Positions 26,299 to 36,574 of a stretch of DNA of 41,499 nucleotides are shown piece after piece; the first letter of the stretch is position 1; each line of letters opens with the position of its first letter. Both the position numbers and the translations under genes were made by a program. The notes under the pieces were generated by a model, which saw nothing but the letters and a program-made list of their open reading frames with translations, ran no database searches and was not told where the DNA came from. The DNA is taken from assembly GCA_026224875.1 (NCBI GenBank), contig JAMFRU010000081.1, forward strand, positions 1-41,499, read 5' to 3'. This DNA comes from Acidocella sp. Its GTDB lineage: Bacteria > Pseudomonadota > Alphaproteobacteria > Acetobacterales > Acetobacteraceae.

Positions 26299-27594
26299 CT
26301 ACTCCGCCGCCTGCGGTATTGCCGGAGGTGGCTGATAATCGATTGTACGCTGTTCAACCATGGGGCGGAAGGCGCGCATCATGCCTTGGATCGGCCAGGA
26401 AGCCGCCTCCCCAAACGCACAAATCGTGTGGCCAGCCACCTGCGTCGTCACCTGCTCCAACAGCCCGATATCGGCCAGGCTCGCTTTATTCTGCACAACG
26501 CGATCCATCATCCGCATCATCCAACCCGTGCCCTCACGGCATGGCGTGCATTGCCCGCAGCTCTCATGTTTGAAGAATTTGGACAGACGCCAGATCGCCT
26601 TCACCACATCGGTCGATTTATCCATCACGATGATGGCGCCCGAGCCCATCATGCTCTTCACCGCCGCCAATGAATCGAAATCCATCAGCTGAGTATCGCA
26701 CATCTCCTTGTTGAGGACCGGCGCGGAAGCACCGCCGGGGATGATGGCCTGTAGATTGTCCCAGCCGCCACGCACGCCACCGGCATGTTTCTCGATCAGG
26801 TCTTTCAGCGGCACGCCTAATTCTTCCTCAACATTGCAAGGATTATTAACATGCCCCGAGATGCAGAAAATTTTTGTCCCGGAATTTTTTGGCCGCCCAA
26901 GCGCAGAAAACCAGGCCGCACCACGGCGTAGAATCGTCGGTACACCCGCGATGGTCTCAACATTATTCACTGTCGTCGGGCAACCGTAGAGCCCCATGGC
27001 GGCCGGGAACGGCGGCTTCATCCGCGGCATACCCTTCTTGCCTTCCAGGCTTTCCAGCATCGCCGATTCTTCGCCACAAATGTAAGCGCCAGCACCACGA
27101 TGCAGCACCAGCTCAAAATCAAAGCCGGAACCAGCAGCATTCTTGCCGAGCAGACCGGCCGCATAGGCTTCGTCAATCGCCGCCTGCAGCCGCTGCGCCT
27201 CGTTATAATATTCGCCGCGAATATAGATGAAGCCAGTATTCGCCCCCATGGCAAAACCAGCAATCAGACAACCCTCGATCAGCTTGTGCGGCTCATGCCG
27301 GATAATGTCGCGATCCTTGCACGTACCAGGCTCACTCTCATCCGCGTTGACGACAAGATAGCTCGGCCGGCCATCGCTCTGCTTGGGCATGAACGACCAT
27401 TTGAGACCGGTGGGGAAGCCCGCGCCACCACGGCCGCGCATGCCGGAGGCTTTCACCTCCTCAACAATCACATCACGGCCTTTAGCCAAAATCTCTGCCG
27501 TGCCCTCCCAGTCGCCCCGCGCACGCGCAGACTCCAACCGCCAATCCATCTGGCCGTAGAGATTTTTGTAGATCCTGTCGAAATCGTTCAGCAT
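26299..27594 (-). CDS. nuoF: NADH-quinone oxidoreductase subunit F (NADH/FMN-binding)
   Basis: A 431-residue electron-input subunit. The NADH/FMN site is shown by [17 protein letters not shown] (about 51-67) and [17 protein letters not shown], the second FMN region by [12 protein letters not shown] and [22 protein letters not shown], and the N3 cluster by [13 protein letters not shown] with a further Cys about 40 residues later ([10 protein letters not shown]). It oxidises NADH and passes electrons to the FMN and cluster chain. The ATG follows nuoE by 2 bp. All catalytic motifs look intact. Confidence 0.97.
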   Translation of the reverse strand: MLNDFDRIYKNLYGQMDWRLESARARGDWEGTAEILAKGRDVIVEEVKASGMRGRGGAGFPTGLKWSFMPKQSDGRPSYLVVNADESEPGTCKDRDIIRHEPHKLIEGCLIAGFAMGANTGFIYIRGEYYNEAQRLQAAIDEAYAAGLLGKNAAGSGFDFELVLHRGAGAYICGEESAMLESLEGKKGMPRMKPPFPAAMGLYGCPTTVNNVETIAGVPTILRRGAAWFSALGRPKNSGTKIFCISGHVNNPCNVEEELGVPLKDLIEKHAGGVRGGWDNLQAIIPGGASAPVLNKEMCDTQLMDFDSLAAVKSMMGSGAIIVMDKSTDVVKAIWRLSKFFKHESCGQCTPCREGTGWMMRMMDRVVQNKASLADIGLLEQVTTQVAGHTICAFGEAASWPIQGMMRAFRPMVEQRTIDYQPPPAIPQAAE

Positions 27595-27596
27595 GG

Positions 27597-28217
27597 TTAC
27601 TCCGCCGGACCGTTGGCAGGAAGAAGTGTGGTTTGATTTGTAATAGGTGCCGAAGCCTGGCGCCCGATGGTGGAACCTGGCGGCGGCAAAGCCTCGCCCC
27701 CTTTCAACTTGTTCAGGAGCGCTTCAGTACGTTCGGCATTGAGGTCTTCATAATAATCATCGTTAATCTGCAGGATCGGCGCATTCACACAGGCGCCCAG
27801 ACACTCAACTTCAGTCATGGTGAACAGACCATCAGCGCTCGTCTGTCCAAAATTGGCGCCGCTGATTTTCTTGCAGGCGCTGACGATATCATCAGAACCA
27901 CGCAGCCAACACGGCGTCGTCGTACAAAGCTGCAAATGATATTTGCCAATCGGCTTGGCATTGAACATCGTATAAAATGTTGCGTTTTCATAAACACGGA
28001 TCGGCGCCACGCCCAGGCGTTTCGCCACCACATCCATCGCCACCCGCGGCACCCAGGCCGATCCGGTTTCCCGGCCCACCTGCCGCTGCGCGATGTCCAA
28101 CAGGGTCTTCACAGCGCTCGCCTGCTTGCCTGGCGGATATAGAGCAATCTCTTTGGCGACATCCGCCTCGGCGATCGCATCAAACTCGAAATGCTGAGGT
28201 TCCACCTGATTATTCAC
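27597..28217 (-). CDS. nuoE: NADH-quinone oxidoreductase subunit E (thioredoxin-like 2Fe-2S)
   Basis: A 206-residue subunit carrying cluster N1a. The thioredoxin-like domain has the four ligands C98 and C103 ([11 protein letters not shown]) and C139 and C143 ([12 protein letters not shown]). The [24 protein letters not shown] segment is family-typical. A C-terminal extension of about 40 residues beyond the domain is proline-rich and usual in alphaproteobacteria. The start is a GTG at 28217 that overlaps the nuoD stop as GTGA. It pairs with NuoF in the NADH dehydrogenase module. Confidence 0.95.
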   Translation of the reverse strand: MNNQVEPQHFEFDAIAEADVAKEIALYPPGKQASAVKTLLDIAQRQVGRETGSAWVPRVAMDVVAKRLGVAPIRVYENATFYTMFNAKPIGKYHLQLCTTTPCWLRGSDDIVSACKKISGANFGQTSADGLFTMTEVECLGACVNAPILQINDDYYEDLNAERTEALLNKLKGGEALPPPGSTIGRQASAPITNQTTLLPANGPAE

Positions 28218-29416
28218 CGGTCAATCTCGCCAAACACAATGTCCAAGGACCCAAGAATCGCCACCATATCCGCCAGCATATGCCCCTTGCATAATTTATC
28301 CGCCGCCTGCAGATGCGAAAACCCGGTTGCCCGGATTTTGCAACGGTAGGGGCGGTTCGTGCCGTCCGAAATCAGATAGACGGCAAACTCGCCCTTCGGC
28401 GCTTCAACCGCTGTATAGGTCGCCCCGGCCGGCACATGATAGCCCTCGGTATAGAGCTTGAAGTGATGGATCAACGCCTCCATCGAATGCTTCATCTCCG
28501 CCCGGGTCGGCGGCGTGAATTTACGATCCTGCACCTTGATCGGCCCAGGTTTCATTTTTGCCAGGCATTGCTTGATGATTTTAACGCTCTCACGCATCTC
28601 AGCCATGCGCACGAGATAGCGGTCGAAGCAATCACCATGCTTGCCGAGGGCAATATCAAACTCAACCTCGGCATATTTATCGTAAGGCTGAGACCGGCGC
28701 AGATCCCACGCCACGCCCGATGCCCGCAGATTGGGACCAGAGAAGCCCCATGCCAGCGCATCCTCCGCCGAGATCACGCCGATATCAACAACGCGCTGCT
28801 TCCAGATACGATTGCCGTTCAGAAGCCTCTCCAGATTCGCTATGAACTTCGGAAATTCTTCCGCCCACGCGGCGATCCTATCTGTCAGCCCCGCCGGCAG
28901 ATCTTTGGCGATACCACCGGGGCGGAAATAATTCGAATGGAACCGCGCGCCAGATGCCGCCTCGTAGAATTCCAGCAGTTTCTCGCGTTCTTCATAGCTC
29001 CACAGACCCGGCGTCAGAGCACCGCAATCCAATGCGAAATGCGAAACGCTGAGCAAGTGGTTCAGCACCCGTGTCAGCTCCGCAAACAACACGCGAATCC
29101 ATTGTGCACGGTCCGGCACAATTATGCCCAATAGCTTCTCGGTCGCCAGCGCAAACGCATGTTCGCAGGACATTGGCGACACATAATCGAGCCGGTCAAA
29201 ATACGGGACAGCCTGCAAATAGCTCTTATATTCGATCAGCTTCTCGGTACCGCGATGCAGCAGACCAATATGCGGGTCCGCGCGCTCGATCACCTCGCCA
29301 TCCATTTCCAGGATCAGGCGGAGCACACCATGCGCGGAGGGGTGCTGCGGACCAAAATTGATCGTGTGGTTATCGATCTCCACAATTTTGGCAGATGGCA
29401 CCACCACATCGCTCAT
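28214..29416 (-). CDS. nuoD: NADH-quinone oxidoreductase subunit D
   Basis: A 400-residue subunit descended from the large subunit of NiFe hydrogenase, lining the quinone cavity. Diagnostic blocks are [43 protein letters not shown] (22-64, containing the quinone-site His), [23 protein letters not shown] and the C-terminal [12 protein letters not shown]. The ATG overlaps the nuoC stop (ATGA). The separate nuoC and nuoD genes (not fused as in E. coli) fit an alphaproteobacterium. Confidence 0.97.
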   Translation of the reverse strand: MSDVVVPSAKIVEIDNHTINFGPQHPSAHGVLRLILEMDGEVIERADPHIGLLHRGTEKLIEYKSYLQAVPYFDRLDYVSPMSCEHAFALATEKLLGIIVPDRAQWIRVLFAELTRVLNHLLSVSHFALDCGALTPGLWSYEEREKLLEFYEAASGARFHSNYFRPGGIAKDLPAGLTDRIAAWAEEFPKFIANLERLLNGNRIWKQRVVDIGVISAEDALAWGFSGPNLRASGVAWDLRRSQPYDKYAEVEFDIALGKHGDCFDRYLVRMAEMRESVKIIKQCLAKMKPGPIKVQDRKFTPPTRAEMKHSMEALIHHFKLYTEGYHVPAGATYTAVEAPKGEFAVYLISDGTNRPYRCKIRATGFSHLQAADKLCKGHMLADMVAILGSLDIVFGEIDR

Positions 29417-30018
29417 TTGCCACCCCCATGCGCTTTCTCATCACCGGGCAGAGACGTCATTCCTTCCCATGGCGACAAGAAATCAAAATTACGAAACTCC
29501 TGGGTCAGCCGGACCTTGTCGTAGACAACCTCTTTCCGCTCATCATCATAATGAACTTCAACATAACCCGTCAGCGGAAAATCCTTGCGCAGCGGATAAC
29601 CCTCAAAATTATAATCGGTCAAAATCCGGCGATGATCGGCCAGCCCCTCGAAGCTTATGCCAAACAGATCCCAGACTTCGCGCTCCCACCATGTGGCGCA
29701 GGGCCACACACCGGATACAGACTGCACCGGCGTGGCCTCATCCGTCCGCACGATAACCCGCAGCCGCCGATTACGCGTGACGGACAGGAGATTGTACACA
29801 ACATCAAAGCGCGGCTGGCGCTGCGGATAATCAACGCCGCAAATATCCATCACCTGGGTAAAGGCAAGCTCATCCCGCAACTGGGTTAACAAGGTGCAGG
29901 CCACATCGCGCGCAACCTCAACCACCAGCTCGTCCTGCTCACGCCGGGCCGCGGTCACCCCTGGCAGTGCCGCGACGGCCTCAAGCTCCAGATCTTGGGT
30001 CACACTCTCATCAGCCAC
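29413..30018 (-). CDS. nuoC: NADH-quinone oxidoreductase subunit C
   Basis: A 201-residue peripheral subunit of complex I. The family signature is [43 protein letters not shown] in the C-terminal half, with [18 protein letters not shown] in the middle. It contacts NuoD and NuoB and has no cofactor. The start chosen is GTG at 30018, 8 nt inside the end of nuoB, with AGGGA about 9 nt upstream; a GTG at 30003 is the alternative. The open frame extends further upstream through nuoB, but that part does not look like a protein. Confidence 0.93.
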   Translation of the reverse strand: MADESVTQDLELEAVAALPGVTAARREQDELVVEVARDVACTLLTQLRDELAFTQVMDICGVDYPQRQPRFDVVYNLLSVTRNRRLRVIVRTDEATPVQSVSGVWPCATWWEREVWDLFGISFEGLADHRRILTDYNFEGYPLRKDFPLTGYVEVHYDDERKEVVYDKVRLTQEFRNFDFLSPWEGMTSLPGDEKAHGGGK

Positions 30019-30574
30019 GCAATACAGTCCCTGTCCGCCGAATTTTTTTCTGCAACTGCATAATCCCGTAAACCAGCGCTTCCGCCGTCGGCGGGCAGCC
30101 CGGCACATATATGTCCACGGGCACGATACGGTCGCAGCCGCGCACCACGGAGTAGGAGTAGTGGTAGTACCCGCCCCCATTCGCGCAAGAGCCCATGGAG
30201 ATCACCCAGCGCGGCTCAGGCATCTGGTCGTAAACCTTGCGCAAAGCGGGCGCCATTTTGTTGGTCAACGTCCCCGCTACAATCATCACATCGCTCTGGC
30301 GCGGGCTGGCCCGAGGGATGATCCCAAATCGGTCGAGATCGTAGCGCGGCATATAGGCGTGGATCATCTCCACCGCGCAGCATGCAAGACCAAAGGTCAT
30401 GGGCCAGAGACTGCCAGTGCGGGCCCAGTTCACCACCTTGTCGAGATTTGCGATGACAAAGCCTTTGCCGGCAATCTCGCCCGTAATGCCTTTGATCACG
30501 GCATCCTGAGCCGTGCCAGGCGCCAAATAGCCCTGGTTCCAAGCAATCTGCGCATCATCCGTGGCAATGCTCAT
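30011..30574 (-). CDS. nuoB: NADH-quinone oxidoreductase subunit B (cluster N2)
   Basis: A 187-residue peripheral subunit holding the terminal cluster N2 next to the quinone. The ligands are the adjacent C65 and C66 (GLACCAVEM), C130 (MGSCANGGG) and C160 ([11 protein letters not shown]), all intact. The ATG at 30574 gives the usual N-terminal length and has GGGAG 7 nt upstream; an upstream open extension lacks family similarity. It starts 4 bp after the nuoA stop. Confidence 0.97.
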   Translation of the reverse strand: MSIATDDAQIAWNQGYLAPGTAQDAVIKGITGEIAGKGFVIANLDKVVNWARTGSLWPMTFGLACCAVEMIHAYMPRYDLDRFGIIPRASPRQSDVMIVAGTLTNKMAPALRKVYDQMPEPRWVISMGSCANGGGYYHYSYSVVRGCDRIVPVDIYVPGCPPTAEALVYGIMQLQKKIRRTGTVLRG

Positions 30575-30578
30575 GCGG

Positions 30579-30944
30579 CTACTCCCAATCCAGCGCGCCC
30601 TTGTTCCACTCGTATACAAAGCCCACCGTTAACACCCCGAGAAAGCCCAGCATGGAGAAAAACCCCAGCAAGCCTATCCGGGAGAGGCTGACTGCCCAGG
30701 GGAACAGAAAAGCAACTTCAACGTCGAAAATAATAAAAAGAATCGCCACCAGGTAGAAGCGTACATCGAAGCGGCGGCGTGCATCGCCAAACGCATCGAA
30801 CCCGCATTCATAGGCAGAAAGTTTTGCCGCATAGGGCTTTTGTTTGGCCGCAAAGAGGGACCCAAATACAAAGGCCAGCCCCAACAGAGCAGCAATAGCG
30901 ACAAAGACAAGAATTGGAAAATACTGCGAAAGGACCGGCTGCAC
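30579..30944 (-). CDS. nuoA: NADH-quinone oxidoreductase subunit A
   Basis: A 121-residue membrane subunit homologous to ND3, with three helices. The conserved loop [45 protein letters not shown] is complete, including the ECG motif and the acidic residues of FDVEVAF. It is the first nuo gene. The start is a GTG at 30944 preceded by AAGGAG with 8-nt spacing, a strong ribosome-binding site. Upstream lie 123 bp to tRNA-Asp on the same strand. No clear -35/-10 pair could be picked by eye, so the nuo promoter is not assigned. Confidence 0.97.
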   Translation of the reverse strand: MQPVLSQYFPILVFVAIAALLGLAFVFGSLFAAKQKPYAAKLSAYECGFDAFGDARRRFDVRFYLVAILFIIFDVEVAFLFPWAVSLSRIGLLGFFSMLGFLGVLTVGFVYEWNKGALDWE

Positions 30945-31067
30945 TTGCTCGTCTCCTTAACCGTGCGGGCCGGACCAAGCCAGCCCATACAAACACCTAA
31001 AGCCGTGTCGCACCGCAGCACACGTTGGTCAAGTCATATCCACGAGGGGAGTTTAACCGCACCTTAC

Positions 31068-31144
<77 letters not shown>

Positions 31145-31243
31145 ATTCAGTAAGCGGCCGTGTAATGGGCTGCGCGTTCAGCGTCAAGCGCGTTACACTC
31201 TCTAAAATCTGGCCGCCGAAAGAAAATTTACGTGATTGAAGTA

Positions 31244-31315
31244 TGGGCGGTGACGGGTTTGAACCGCCGGCCCTCTCGGTGTAAACGAGACGCTCTACCG
31301 CTGAGCTAACCGCCC
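31244..31315 (-). tRNA. tRNA-Val (TAC)
   Basis: A 72-nt cloverleaf on the minus strand. The acceptor GGGCGGT pairs with ACCGCCC, D arm TAGCTCAGCGGTAGAGC, anticodon stem TCTCG/CGAGA with loop TTTACAC (anticodon TAC), and T arm GGTTCAAACC. The discriminator is A. The CCA end is not encoded (the next bases are TAC), so it must be added after transcription. Confidence 0.95.
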
Positions 31316-31352
31316 AAAATTCGGGCGGCACAAGGCCACCCCGCATTAATCA

Positions 31353-31370
31353 GTTAATTGATCAATTAAC
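31353..31370. repeat. Perfect 18-bp AT-rich palindrome over the hupB stop codon
   Basis: The sequence gttaattgatcaattaac is its own reverse complement over 18 bp and contains the hupB stop codon (TGA at 31364-31362). It could be a protein-binding site or a small hairpin at the mRNA end. There is no GC-rich stem with a T-run, so a standard terminator is unlikely. Confidence 0.7.
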
Positions 31371-31634
31371 CGCATCTTTCAGCGTCTTGCCCGGCTTGAA
31401 GCGAACAGAGGTGGACGCCGGAATGTCGATCTCTTCGCCGGTACGCGGATTGCGGCCCTTGGAAGCATCACGCTCGGCAGTGGCGAACGTACCGAAGCCA
31501 ACCAGGCGAACTTCTTCTTTCTGCTTCAGCGCGCCTTCAATCGCCGTAAACACAGCATCCACAACTTCCGTGGCCTTGGCTTTGGAAAGCTCAGCACCCT
31601 CGGCAACGGCGGCGATCAAGTCATTTTTATTCAC
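31362..31634 (-). CDS. hupB: DNA-binding protein HU
   Basis: A 90-residue histone-like protein. The family pattern is complete: NKNDLIAAVAEGAELSKAKATEVVDAVFTAIEGALK helices, then VRLVGFGTF, and the DNA-intercalating arm RNPRTGEEIDIPASTSVRFKPGKTLKDAVN with the conserved Arg-Asn-Pro. It bends and compacts DNA as a dimer. The start is GTG at 31634, with AGGGAG 7 nt upstream. It follows lon (112-bp gap) and precedes tRNA-Val, an arrangement typical of alphaproteobacteria. Confidence 0.97.
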   Translation of the reverse strand: MNKNDLIAAVAEGAELSKAKATEVVDAVFTAIEGALKQKEEVRLVGFGTFATAERDASKGRNPRTGEEIDIPASTSVRFKPGKTLKDAVN

Positions 31635-31695
31635 GGGTAAACTCCCTGTTCTATGTTTCGTAAAATATCCCGCAGAAATTGCGGATGAGCCAAGA

Positions 31696-31732
31696 GGTGG
31701 CGCTCGCCTAGATAGCGAATATCCGCGCCACC
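31696..31732. repeat. 8-bp inverted repeat between lon and hupB
   Basis: The arms ggtggcgc (31696-31703) and gcgccacc (31725-31732) are perfectly complementary with a 21-nt loop. It lies just after the lon stop. There is no T-run on the minus strand, so it may be a weak terminator, an RNA-stability stem or a site affecting hupB expression. Function not determined. Confidence 0.55.
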
Positions 31733-31745
31733 CGTCAAACCAGCC

Positions 31746-34157
31746 CTAATGCGGCAGCGATGCAGCTGCCACCTCTTCGGCCGGCTTCGCTATGTCGTTC
31801 AACGCCTCGTCCCAGTCAATCGGCTCCGGCTTGCGTACTAGCGCCTGCGCAATCACCTCATCAACATGCGAAACCGGGATGATCGTGATGCCCTTTTTAA
31901 CGTTTGCTGGAATCTCCGCCAAATCCTTTTCATTATCCTTCGGAATGAAAACGGTGGTAATCCCGGCCCGCAACGCTGCCAGCAATTTTTCCTTCAAACC
32001 GCCGATCGGCAGTACCCGGCCACGCAAGGTAATCTCACCCGTCATGGCCACATCCCTGCGCACGGGAATGGCTGTAATCGCGCTGACAATCGCGGTTGCC
32101 ATGGCGATACCGGCGGAAGGCCCATCCTTCGGAGTCGCCCCCTCCGGCACGTGCACATGGATATCCCGCTTTTCGAAATACGTCGGCTTGATGCCAAACT
32201 GAGCCGCACGGGAGCGGATGTAAGAGTACGCCGCCTGCACACTCTCCTGCATCACATCGCCCAGCTTGCCGGTGTTTTTAATATTACCCTTACCAGGCAG
32301 CAGCACGCTCTCAATCGTCAGAATTTCGCCCCCAACCTCGGTCCAAGCCAGGCCGGTGACGACACCAACCATGTCCTCGGCCTCGGTCTCACCAAAGCGG
32401 AATTTCGACACACCGGAAAATTTCTCAAGATTTTTCTTGGTGATAACGACCTTCTTGGTTTTGGAGGTCACGATCTCCTTCACGGATTTGCGCGCAAGCG
32501 TCGCGATTTCACGCTCCAAATTACGCACACCGGCTTCACGCGTGTAGGTGCGCACCAACTCATGCAACGCATCGTCGGAAACCGAGAACTCGTCCTTCTT
32601 CAACCCATGCGCTTCTTCCTGCTTGGGCACGAGATGGCGCTTGGCGATCTCAACCTTTTCATCCTCGGTATAACCCGGGAGACGAATGATCTCCATACGG
32701 TCAAGCAACGGCTGCGGCATGCGCAGGCTGTTCGCTGTCGTCACGAACATCACATCTGACAGGTCGTAATCAACCTCCAGATAATGATCGGCGAACGTGC
32801 TGTTCTGCTCCGGATCCAGAACCTCCAGCAAAGCAGAGGCCGGATCGCCACGCCAATCGGCCCCGAGCTTGTCGATCTCATCAAGCAGGAACAGCGGATT
32901 TGAAGTCTTCGCCTTCTTCATCCCCTGAATGATTTTTCCAGGCATGGAGCCGATATAGGTCCGGCGATGACCACGGATTTCGGCCTCATCCCGCACACCG
33001 CCGAGCGACATCCGCACGTAAGTACGCCCCGTAGCCTTGGCGATGGACTTACCCAGCGAGGTCTTACCAACACCAGGTGGCCCAACCAGGCACAGAATCG
33101 CACCGCGCAGTTTCGGGCTGCGCGCCTGGACCGCCAAATATTCGACAATCCGCTCCTTGATCTTATCCAAACCATAATGATCCGAATCGAGCACCTTCTC
33201 CGCCTCGATCACATCATTTTTGATCTTGCTGCGCTTCTTCCAAGGAATCCCAACAATCCAGTCGAGATAGTTGCGCACCACCGTCGCTTCCGCGCTCATC
33301 GGGCTCATGCTGCGCAGCTTCTTCAGCTCCCCCAGCGCCTTTTCCATCGCTTCCTTGGAGAGCTTGGTGGCCTTGATTTTGGCTTCCAGCTCGGCGGTCT
33401 CGTCCTTGCCGTCCTCGCCCTCGCCAAGCTCCTTCTGAATCGCCTTCAGCTGCTCGTTCAGATAATATTCGCGCTGGGTCTTCTCCATCTGCCGCTTCAC
33501 GCGGTTACGGATCTTCTTCTCAACCTGCAACACGCCGATCTCGGCTTCCATATGGTTGAACACGCGCTCCAGCCGCTCGGCCGTGCTGTCCAACTCCAGC
33601 AACTCCTGGCGTTCGGAAATCTTCAGGCCCAGATGGCTGGCAACCGTATCCGCAAGCTTCGAGGGCGACTCGATCTGATTGACCGAGACCAAAACTTCCG
33701 GCGCGATTTTCTTGTTGAGTTTGATGTACTGCTCAAACTGGGCCACCACAGTGCGCCCCAGAGCTTCAACCTCTTTGCCTTCATCGGCCCGATCCTCGAT
33801 CGGCGTGGCAATCACTTCGAAGAAATCCTCAGTCTCCTTGAAACTGCTGATTTTCGCGCGGCGCAGCCCCTCAACGAGCACTTTCACAGTACCATCCGGC
33901 AGCTTCAGCAGCTGCAGAATCGTTGAAATCGTGCCAACCGAATAAATATCACCGGCAGCCGGATCGTCCTGCGCCGCGTTCTTCTGCGCCACCAGGAGGA
34001 TCTGCTTATCCTCTTTCATCACGCTTTCCAGCGCCCGCACGGATTTTTCGCGCCCAACGAAGAGCGGCACGATCATATGCGGAAACACCACAATATCCCG
34101 CAGCGGCAGAACCGCCACCGCTTCACCATCAACAGCAGATTTCTTAATATCTGACAT
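31746..34157 (-). CDS. lon: ATP-dependent protease Lon
   Basis: An 803-residue protease of the LonA type. It has an N-terminal substrate-binding domain ([23 protein letters not shown] onward), a coiled region around residues 190-270, and the AAA+ module with Walker [14 protein letters not shown] and Walker [11 protein letters not shown]. The C-terminal protease has catalytic Ser in [11 protein letters not shown] and Lys in [14 protein letters not shown]. It degrades misfolded and regulatory proteins. The ATG at 34157 is chosen with GAGGGA upstream; the GTG one codon before is less likely. It lies 132 bp after clpX, and no heat-shock promoter could be identified there by eye. Confidence 0.97.
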   Translation of the reverse strand: MSDIKKSAVDGEAVAVLPLRDIVVFPHMIVPLFVGREKSVRALESVMKEDKQILLVAQKNAAQDDPAAGDIYSVGTISTILQLLKLPDGTVKVLVEGLRRAKISSFKETEDFFEVIATPIEDRADEGKEVEALGRTVVAQFEQYIKLNKKIAPEVLVSVNQIESPSKLADTVASHLGLKISERQELLELDSTAERLERVFNHMEAEIGVLQVEKKIRNRVKRQMEKTQREYYLNEQLKAIQKELGEGEDGKDETAELEAKIKATKLSKEAMEKALGELKKLRSMSPMSAEATVVRNYLDWIVGIPWKKRSKIKNDVIEAEKVLDSDHYGLDKIKERIVEYLAVQARSPKLRGAILCLVGPPGVGKTSLGKSIAKATGRTYVRMSLGGVRDEAEIRGHRRTYIGSMPGKIIQGMKKAKTSNPLFLLDEIDKLGADWRGDPASALLEVLDPEQNSTFADHYLEVDYDLSDVMFVTTANSLRMPQPLLDRMEIIRLPGYTEDEKVEIAKRHLVPKQEEAHGLKKDEFSVSDDALHELVRTYTREAGVRNLEREIATLARKSVKEIVTSKTKKVVITKKNLEKFSGVSKFRFGETEAEDMVGVVTGLAWTEVGGEILTIESVLLPGKGNIKNTGKLGDVMQESVQAAYSYIRSRAAQFGIKPTYFEKRDIHVHVPEGATPKDGPSAGIAMATAIVSAITAIPVRRDVAMTGEITLRGRVLPIGGLKEKLLAALRAGITTVFIPKDNEKDLAEIPANVKKGITIIPVSHVDEVIAQALVRKPEPIDWDEALNDIAKPAEEVAAASLPH

Positions 34158-34289
34158 CACAATATCCCTCTAGTCTCATCGGCTGCCCAAAAAGGCACAG
34201 CCCAAGGTGCCGGACATCCGGCCACACATGACATATCGGCACGACAATATACCCGCACAAGCCCCGCCCAGAGCACGGCGCTTGCCCAC

Positions 34290-35549
34290 TCAGGACGCGG
34301 TCTCCGCACGTTTTTCGGAATACAGGTAGAGCGGCTCAGCCCGGCCTTCGGCCACTTCACCGCTGATCACCACTTCCGCAACGCCATCCAGCCCCGGCAG
34401 ATCGAACATGGTGCTCAAGAGAATCGACTCCATGATCGAACGCAGGCCGCGCGCACCGGTCTTACGTTTGATCGCACGTGCAGCCACCACTTTCAGTGCC
34501 TCATCCGTGAAGGAAAGCTTAACACCTTCCATCTCAAACAAGCGGGCATATTGCTTCACCAGCGCGTTCTTCGGCTTGGTCAAAATCTCAATGAGGACGT
34601 TTTCATCAAGATCATCCAATGTCGCCACAACCGGCAAACGCCCGATAAACTCAGGGATCAAGCCGAATTTAAGCAAATCCTCCGGCTCAACCTCACGCAA
34701 AATCAAGCCTGTACGGCGTTCGTCCTGGCTACGCACATCGGCGCCGAAACCAATACCGGCCCCCTTGCCACGCATCGCAATAATCCGCTCCAACCCGGCA
34801 AACGCACCGCCGCAAATGAACAGAATATTGGTGGTATCGACCTGCAGGAACTCCTGCTGCGGATGCTTGCGCCCGCCCTGGGGCGGCACAGAAGCAACCG
34901 TGCCTTCCATAATCTTCAGCAACGCCTGCTGCACACCCTCACCGCTGACATCACGCGTGATGGACGGATTATCGGATTTGCGGCTGATTTTATCGACCTC
35001 GTCGATATACACGATGCCGCGCTGCGCCCGCTCGACATTGTAATCCGCCGCCTGCAGCAGCTTGAGGATGATGTTTTCGACATCCTCGCCAACATAGCCG
35101 GCCTCGGTCAGCGTCGTCGCATCAGCCATGGTGAACGGCACGTCCAGAATCCGCGCCAGCGTCTGGGCCAGCAACGTCTTGCCGGAACCGGTCGGCCCAA
35201 TCAGCATGATGTTCGACTTCGCAATCTCGATGTCGTTATTCTTGGTCGCGTGCGATAGGCGCTTATAGTGATTATGTACGGCCACGCTGAGTACACGCTT
35301 GGCATGGCCCTGGCCGATCACGTAATCATCCAGCACTTTGCATATCTCGCGCGGCGTCGGCACGCCATCGCGTGATTTCACCAGATGCGTCTTATGCTCT
35401 TCCCGAATGATGTCCATGCAGAGTTCGACACATTCATCACAAATGAACACCGTCGGACCCGCAATTAACTTACGGACCTCGTGCTGCGATTTACCGCAGA
35501 AAGAACAATATAGCGTGTTCTTCGTGTCGCTAGATTTGCCGCCTGTCAT
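34290..35549 (-). CDS. clpX: ATP-dependent Clp protease ATP-binding subunit ClpX
   Basis: A 419-residue AAA+ unfoldase. The N-terminal zinc finger has C15, C18, C37 and C40 (YCSFCGKS and ICDECVELC). Walker A GPTGSGKT, the pore loop EAGYVGEDV, Walker B YIDEVDKI and the IGF-type ClpP-binding loop region (GIGFGADV) are visible. It unfolds substrates and feeds them to ClpP. The ATG at 35549 ([10 protein letters not shown]) is preceded by GGAG with 5-nt spacing; an upstream extension is not family-like. clpP is encoded just upstream with its own terminator between. Confidence 0.97.
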   Translation of the reverse strand: MTGGKSSDTKNTLYCSFCGKSQHEVRKLIAGPTVFICDECVELCMDIIREEHKTHLVKSRDGVPTPREICKVLDDYVIGQGHAKRVLSVAVHNHYKRLSHATKNNDIEIAKSNIMLIGPTGSGKTLLAQTLARILDVPFTMADATTLTEAGYVGEDVENIILKLLQAADYNVERAQRGIVYIDEVDKISRKSDNPSITRDVSGEGVQQALLKIMEGTVASVPPQGGRKHPQQEFLQVDTTNILFICGGAFAGLERIIAMRGKGAGIGFGADVRSQDERRTGLILREVEPEDLLKFGLIPEFIGRLPVVATLDDLDENVLIEILTKPKNALVKQYARLFEMEGVKLSFTDEALKVVAARAIKRKTGARGLRSIMESILLSTMFDLPGLDGVAEVVISGEVAEGRAEPLYLYSEKRAETAS

Positions 35550-35710
35550 AACCACTCCACAGCGCACAGTATAAGAGAGAACACTAATCCGCCCTGCACG
35601 GCCGCACAAGCACCGCGCGGGCGTGGAAAAATCTCTTGTTTTTCATATTCTTATCCTCCCGCGCGCCGGGGAAAGCCAAAAAACACGAGATTAACACACG
35701 GAAAACTGAC

Positions 35711-35744
35711 GAGAAACCGCCCCGAATCGTCAGATTCAGGGCGG
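35711..35744 (-). terminator. Rho-independent terminator after clpP
   Basis: A 12-bp stem on the minus strand (CCGCCCTGAATC with GATTCGGGGCGG, one G-T wobble) with loop TGAC, followed by TTTCTC. It starts about 30 nt after the clpP stop. On the plus strand the same stem is followed by CTTTATTG and has one mismatch, so it might act in both directions weakly. It separates clpP from clpX, so clpX needs its own promoter or read-through. Confidence 0.8.
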
Positions 35745-35773
35745 CTTTATTGTATCAGCAAGACAGAAAGGCG

Positions 35774-36442
35774 TCAGGAAGCTTCGCTGGGCCCCGGCGT
35801 CTCGGTCTTGCCTTCAGCCGCCAGGGCCGGCTGATTCTTCACCACTTCATCGATCAGGCCGAACTCCTTGGCCTCCTGGGCGGACAGATAGCTGTCGCGC
35901 TCCAATTTGGCTTCGATCGCCTCAAGCGGCTGCCCGGTATGATCCACATAAATCTGGTTCAACCGCTTGCGAAGGTTCAAAATTTCCCGCGCCTGGATCT
36001 CAATATCGGTCGCCTGACCCTGGGCGCCACCGGACGGCTGGTGCACCATGACCCGCGCGTTCGGCAGCGCAAAACGCTTGCCCTTTTCGCCGGCACACAG
36101 CAGCAGGCTGCCCATCGAGGCCGCTTGCCCGATGCACACAGTGCTCACCGGCGAGCGGATATATTGCATGGTGTCATAGATCGCGAGACCGGATGACACG
36201 ACGCCACCTGGACTGTTGATATAAAACGAAATTTCCTTGTTCGGATTCTCGCTCTCGAGAAACAGCAGCTGTGCGCAAATCAACGCGCTGACCTGATCAT
36301 AAACCTGACCTGTCAGAAAAATGATCCGCTCTTTCAGCAGCCGGGAGTAGATATCATAGGAGCGCTCACCGCGCGCCGTCTGTTCAACAACCATCGGTAC
36401 AAGGTTGTTATTGTAAATTTCGACTGGATCACGGTCCCACAT
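35774..36442 (-). CDS. clpP: ATP-dependent Clp protease proteolytic subunit ClpP
   Basis: A 222-residue serine protease that forms the tetradecameric chamber used by ClpX and ClpA. The catalytic triad is S109 (GQAASMGS), H134 (VMVHQPSGG) and D183 (LERDSYLS). The [33 protein letters not shown]-terminal block is typical. The start is taken as the ATG at 36442 ([10 protein letters not shown]), matching the family's usual length; an open extension of 30 codons from a GTG at 36532 is not conserved in pattern. It follows tig by 132 bp. The C-terminal tail is short and glutamate/proline-rich. Confidence 0.95.
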   Translation of the reverse strand: MWDRDPVEIYNNNLVPMVVEQTARGERSYDIYSRLLKERIIFLTGQVYDQVSALICAQLLFLESENPNKEISFYINSPGGVVSSGLAIYDTMQYIRSPVSTVCIGQAASMGSLLLCAGEKGKRFALPNARVMVHQPSGGAQGQATDIEIQAREILNLRKRLNQIYVDHTGQPLEAIEAKLERDSYLSAQEAKEFGLIDEVVKNQPALAAEGKTETPGPSEAS

Positions 36443-36574
36443 CGTCTCAATATCCCCATATTTATAACCGCCCGCCCCGGCATCACATCGCGCCAATTTT
36501 TCGGCCGCGATGTGAGCGGGATAGGACGTCACTCAGTCAAGTTAGAGGATCATACGGCCGCGTCTAGTGCCGCA

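Noticed and set aside
24922-26673. Open frame of 583 codons on the plus strand, opposite nuoG and nuoF
   Set aside because: It lies fully antisense to well-conserved complex I genes; its composition (rich in Arg, His, Ala) is that of a shadow of GC-biased codons, and it has no recognisable domain.
31027-31032. TTGACC on the minus strand upstream of nuoA as a -35 element
   Set aside because: No acceptable -10 sequence at 16-18 nt spacing, so no promoter is assigned.
32967-33926. 319-codon plus-strand frame opposite lon
   Set aside because: Antisense shadow; leucine/glutamine-rich without domain, and lon is intact on the other strand.
34209-34222. Inverted repeat gccggacatccggc in the clpX-lon spacer as a terminator
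   Set aside because: Loop of only two bases and no T-run next to it; a short palindrome is expected in GC-rich DNA.
35550-35600. TATACT on the minus strand upstream of clpX as a -10 element
   Set aside because: No matching -35 hexamer 16-18 nt upstream and no heat-shock sigma-32 pattern could be fitted by eye.
36443-36532. 30-codon GTG-started N-terminal extension of clpP
   Set aside because: The extension is unlike the short ClpP propeptide pattern, while the ATG at 36442 gives the usual family start.
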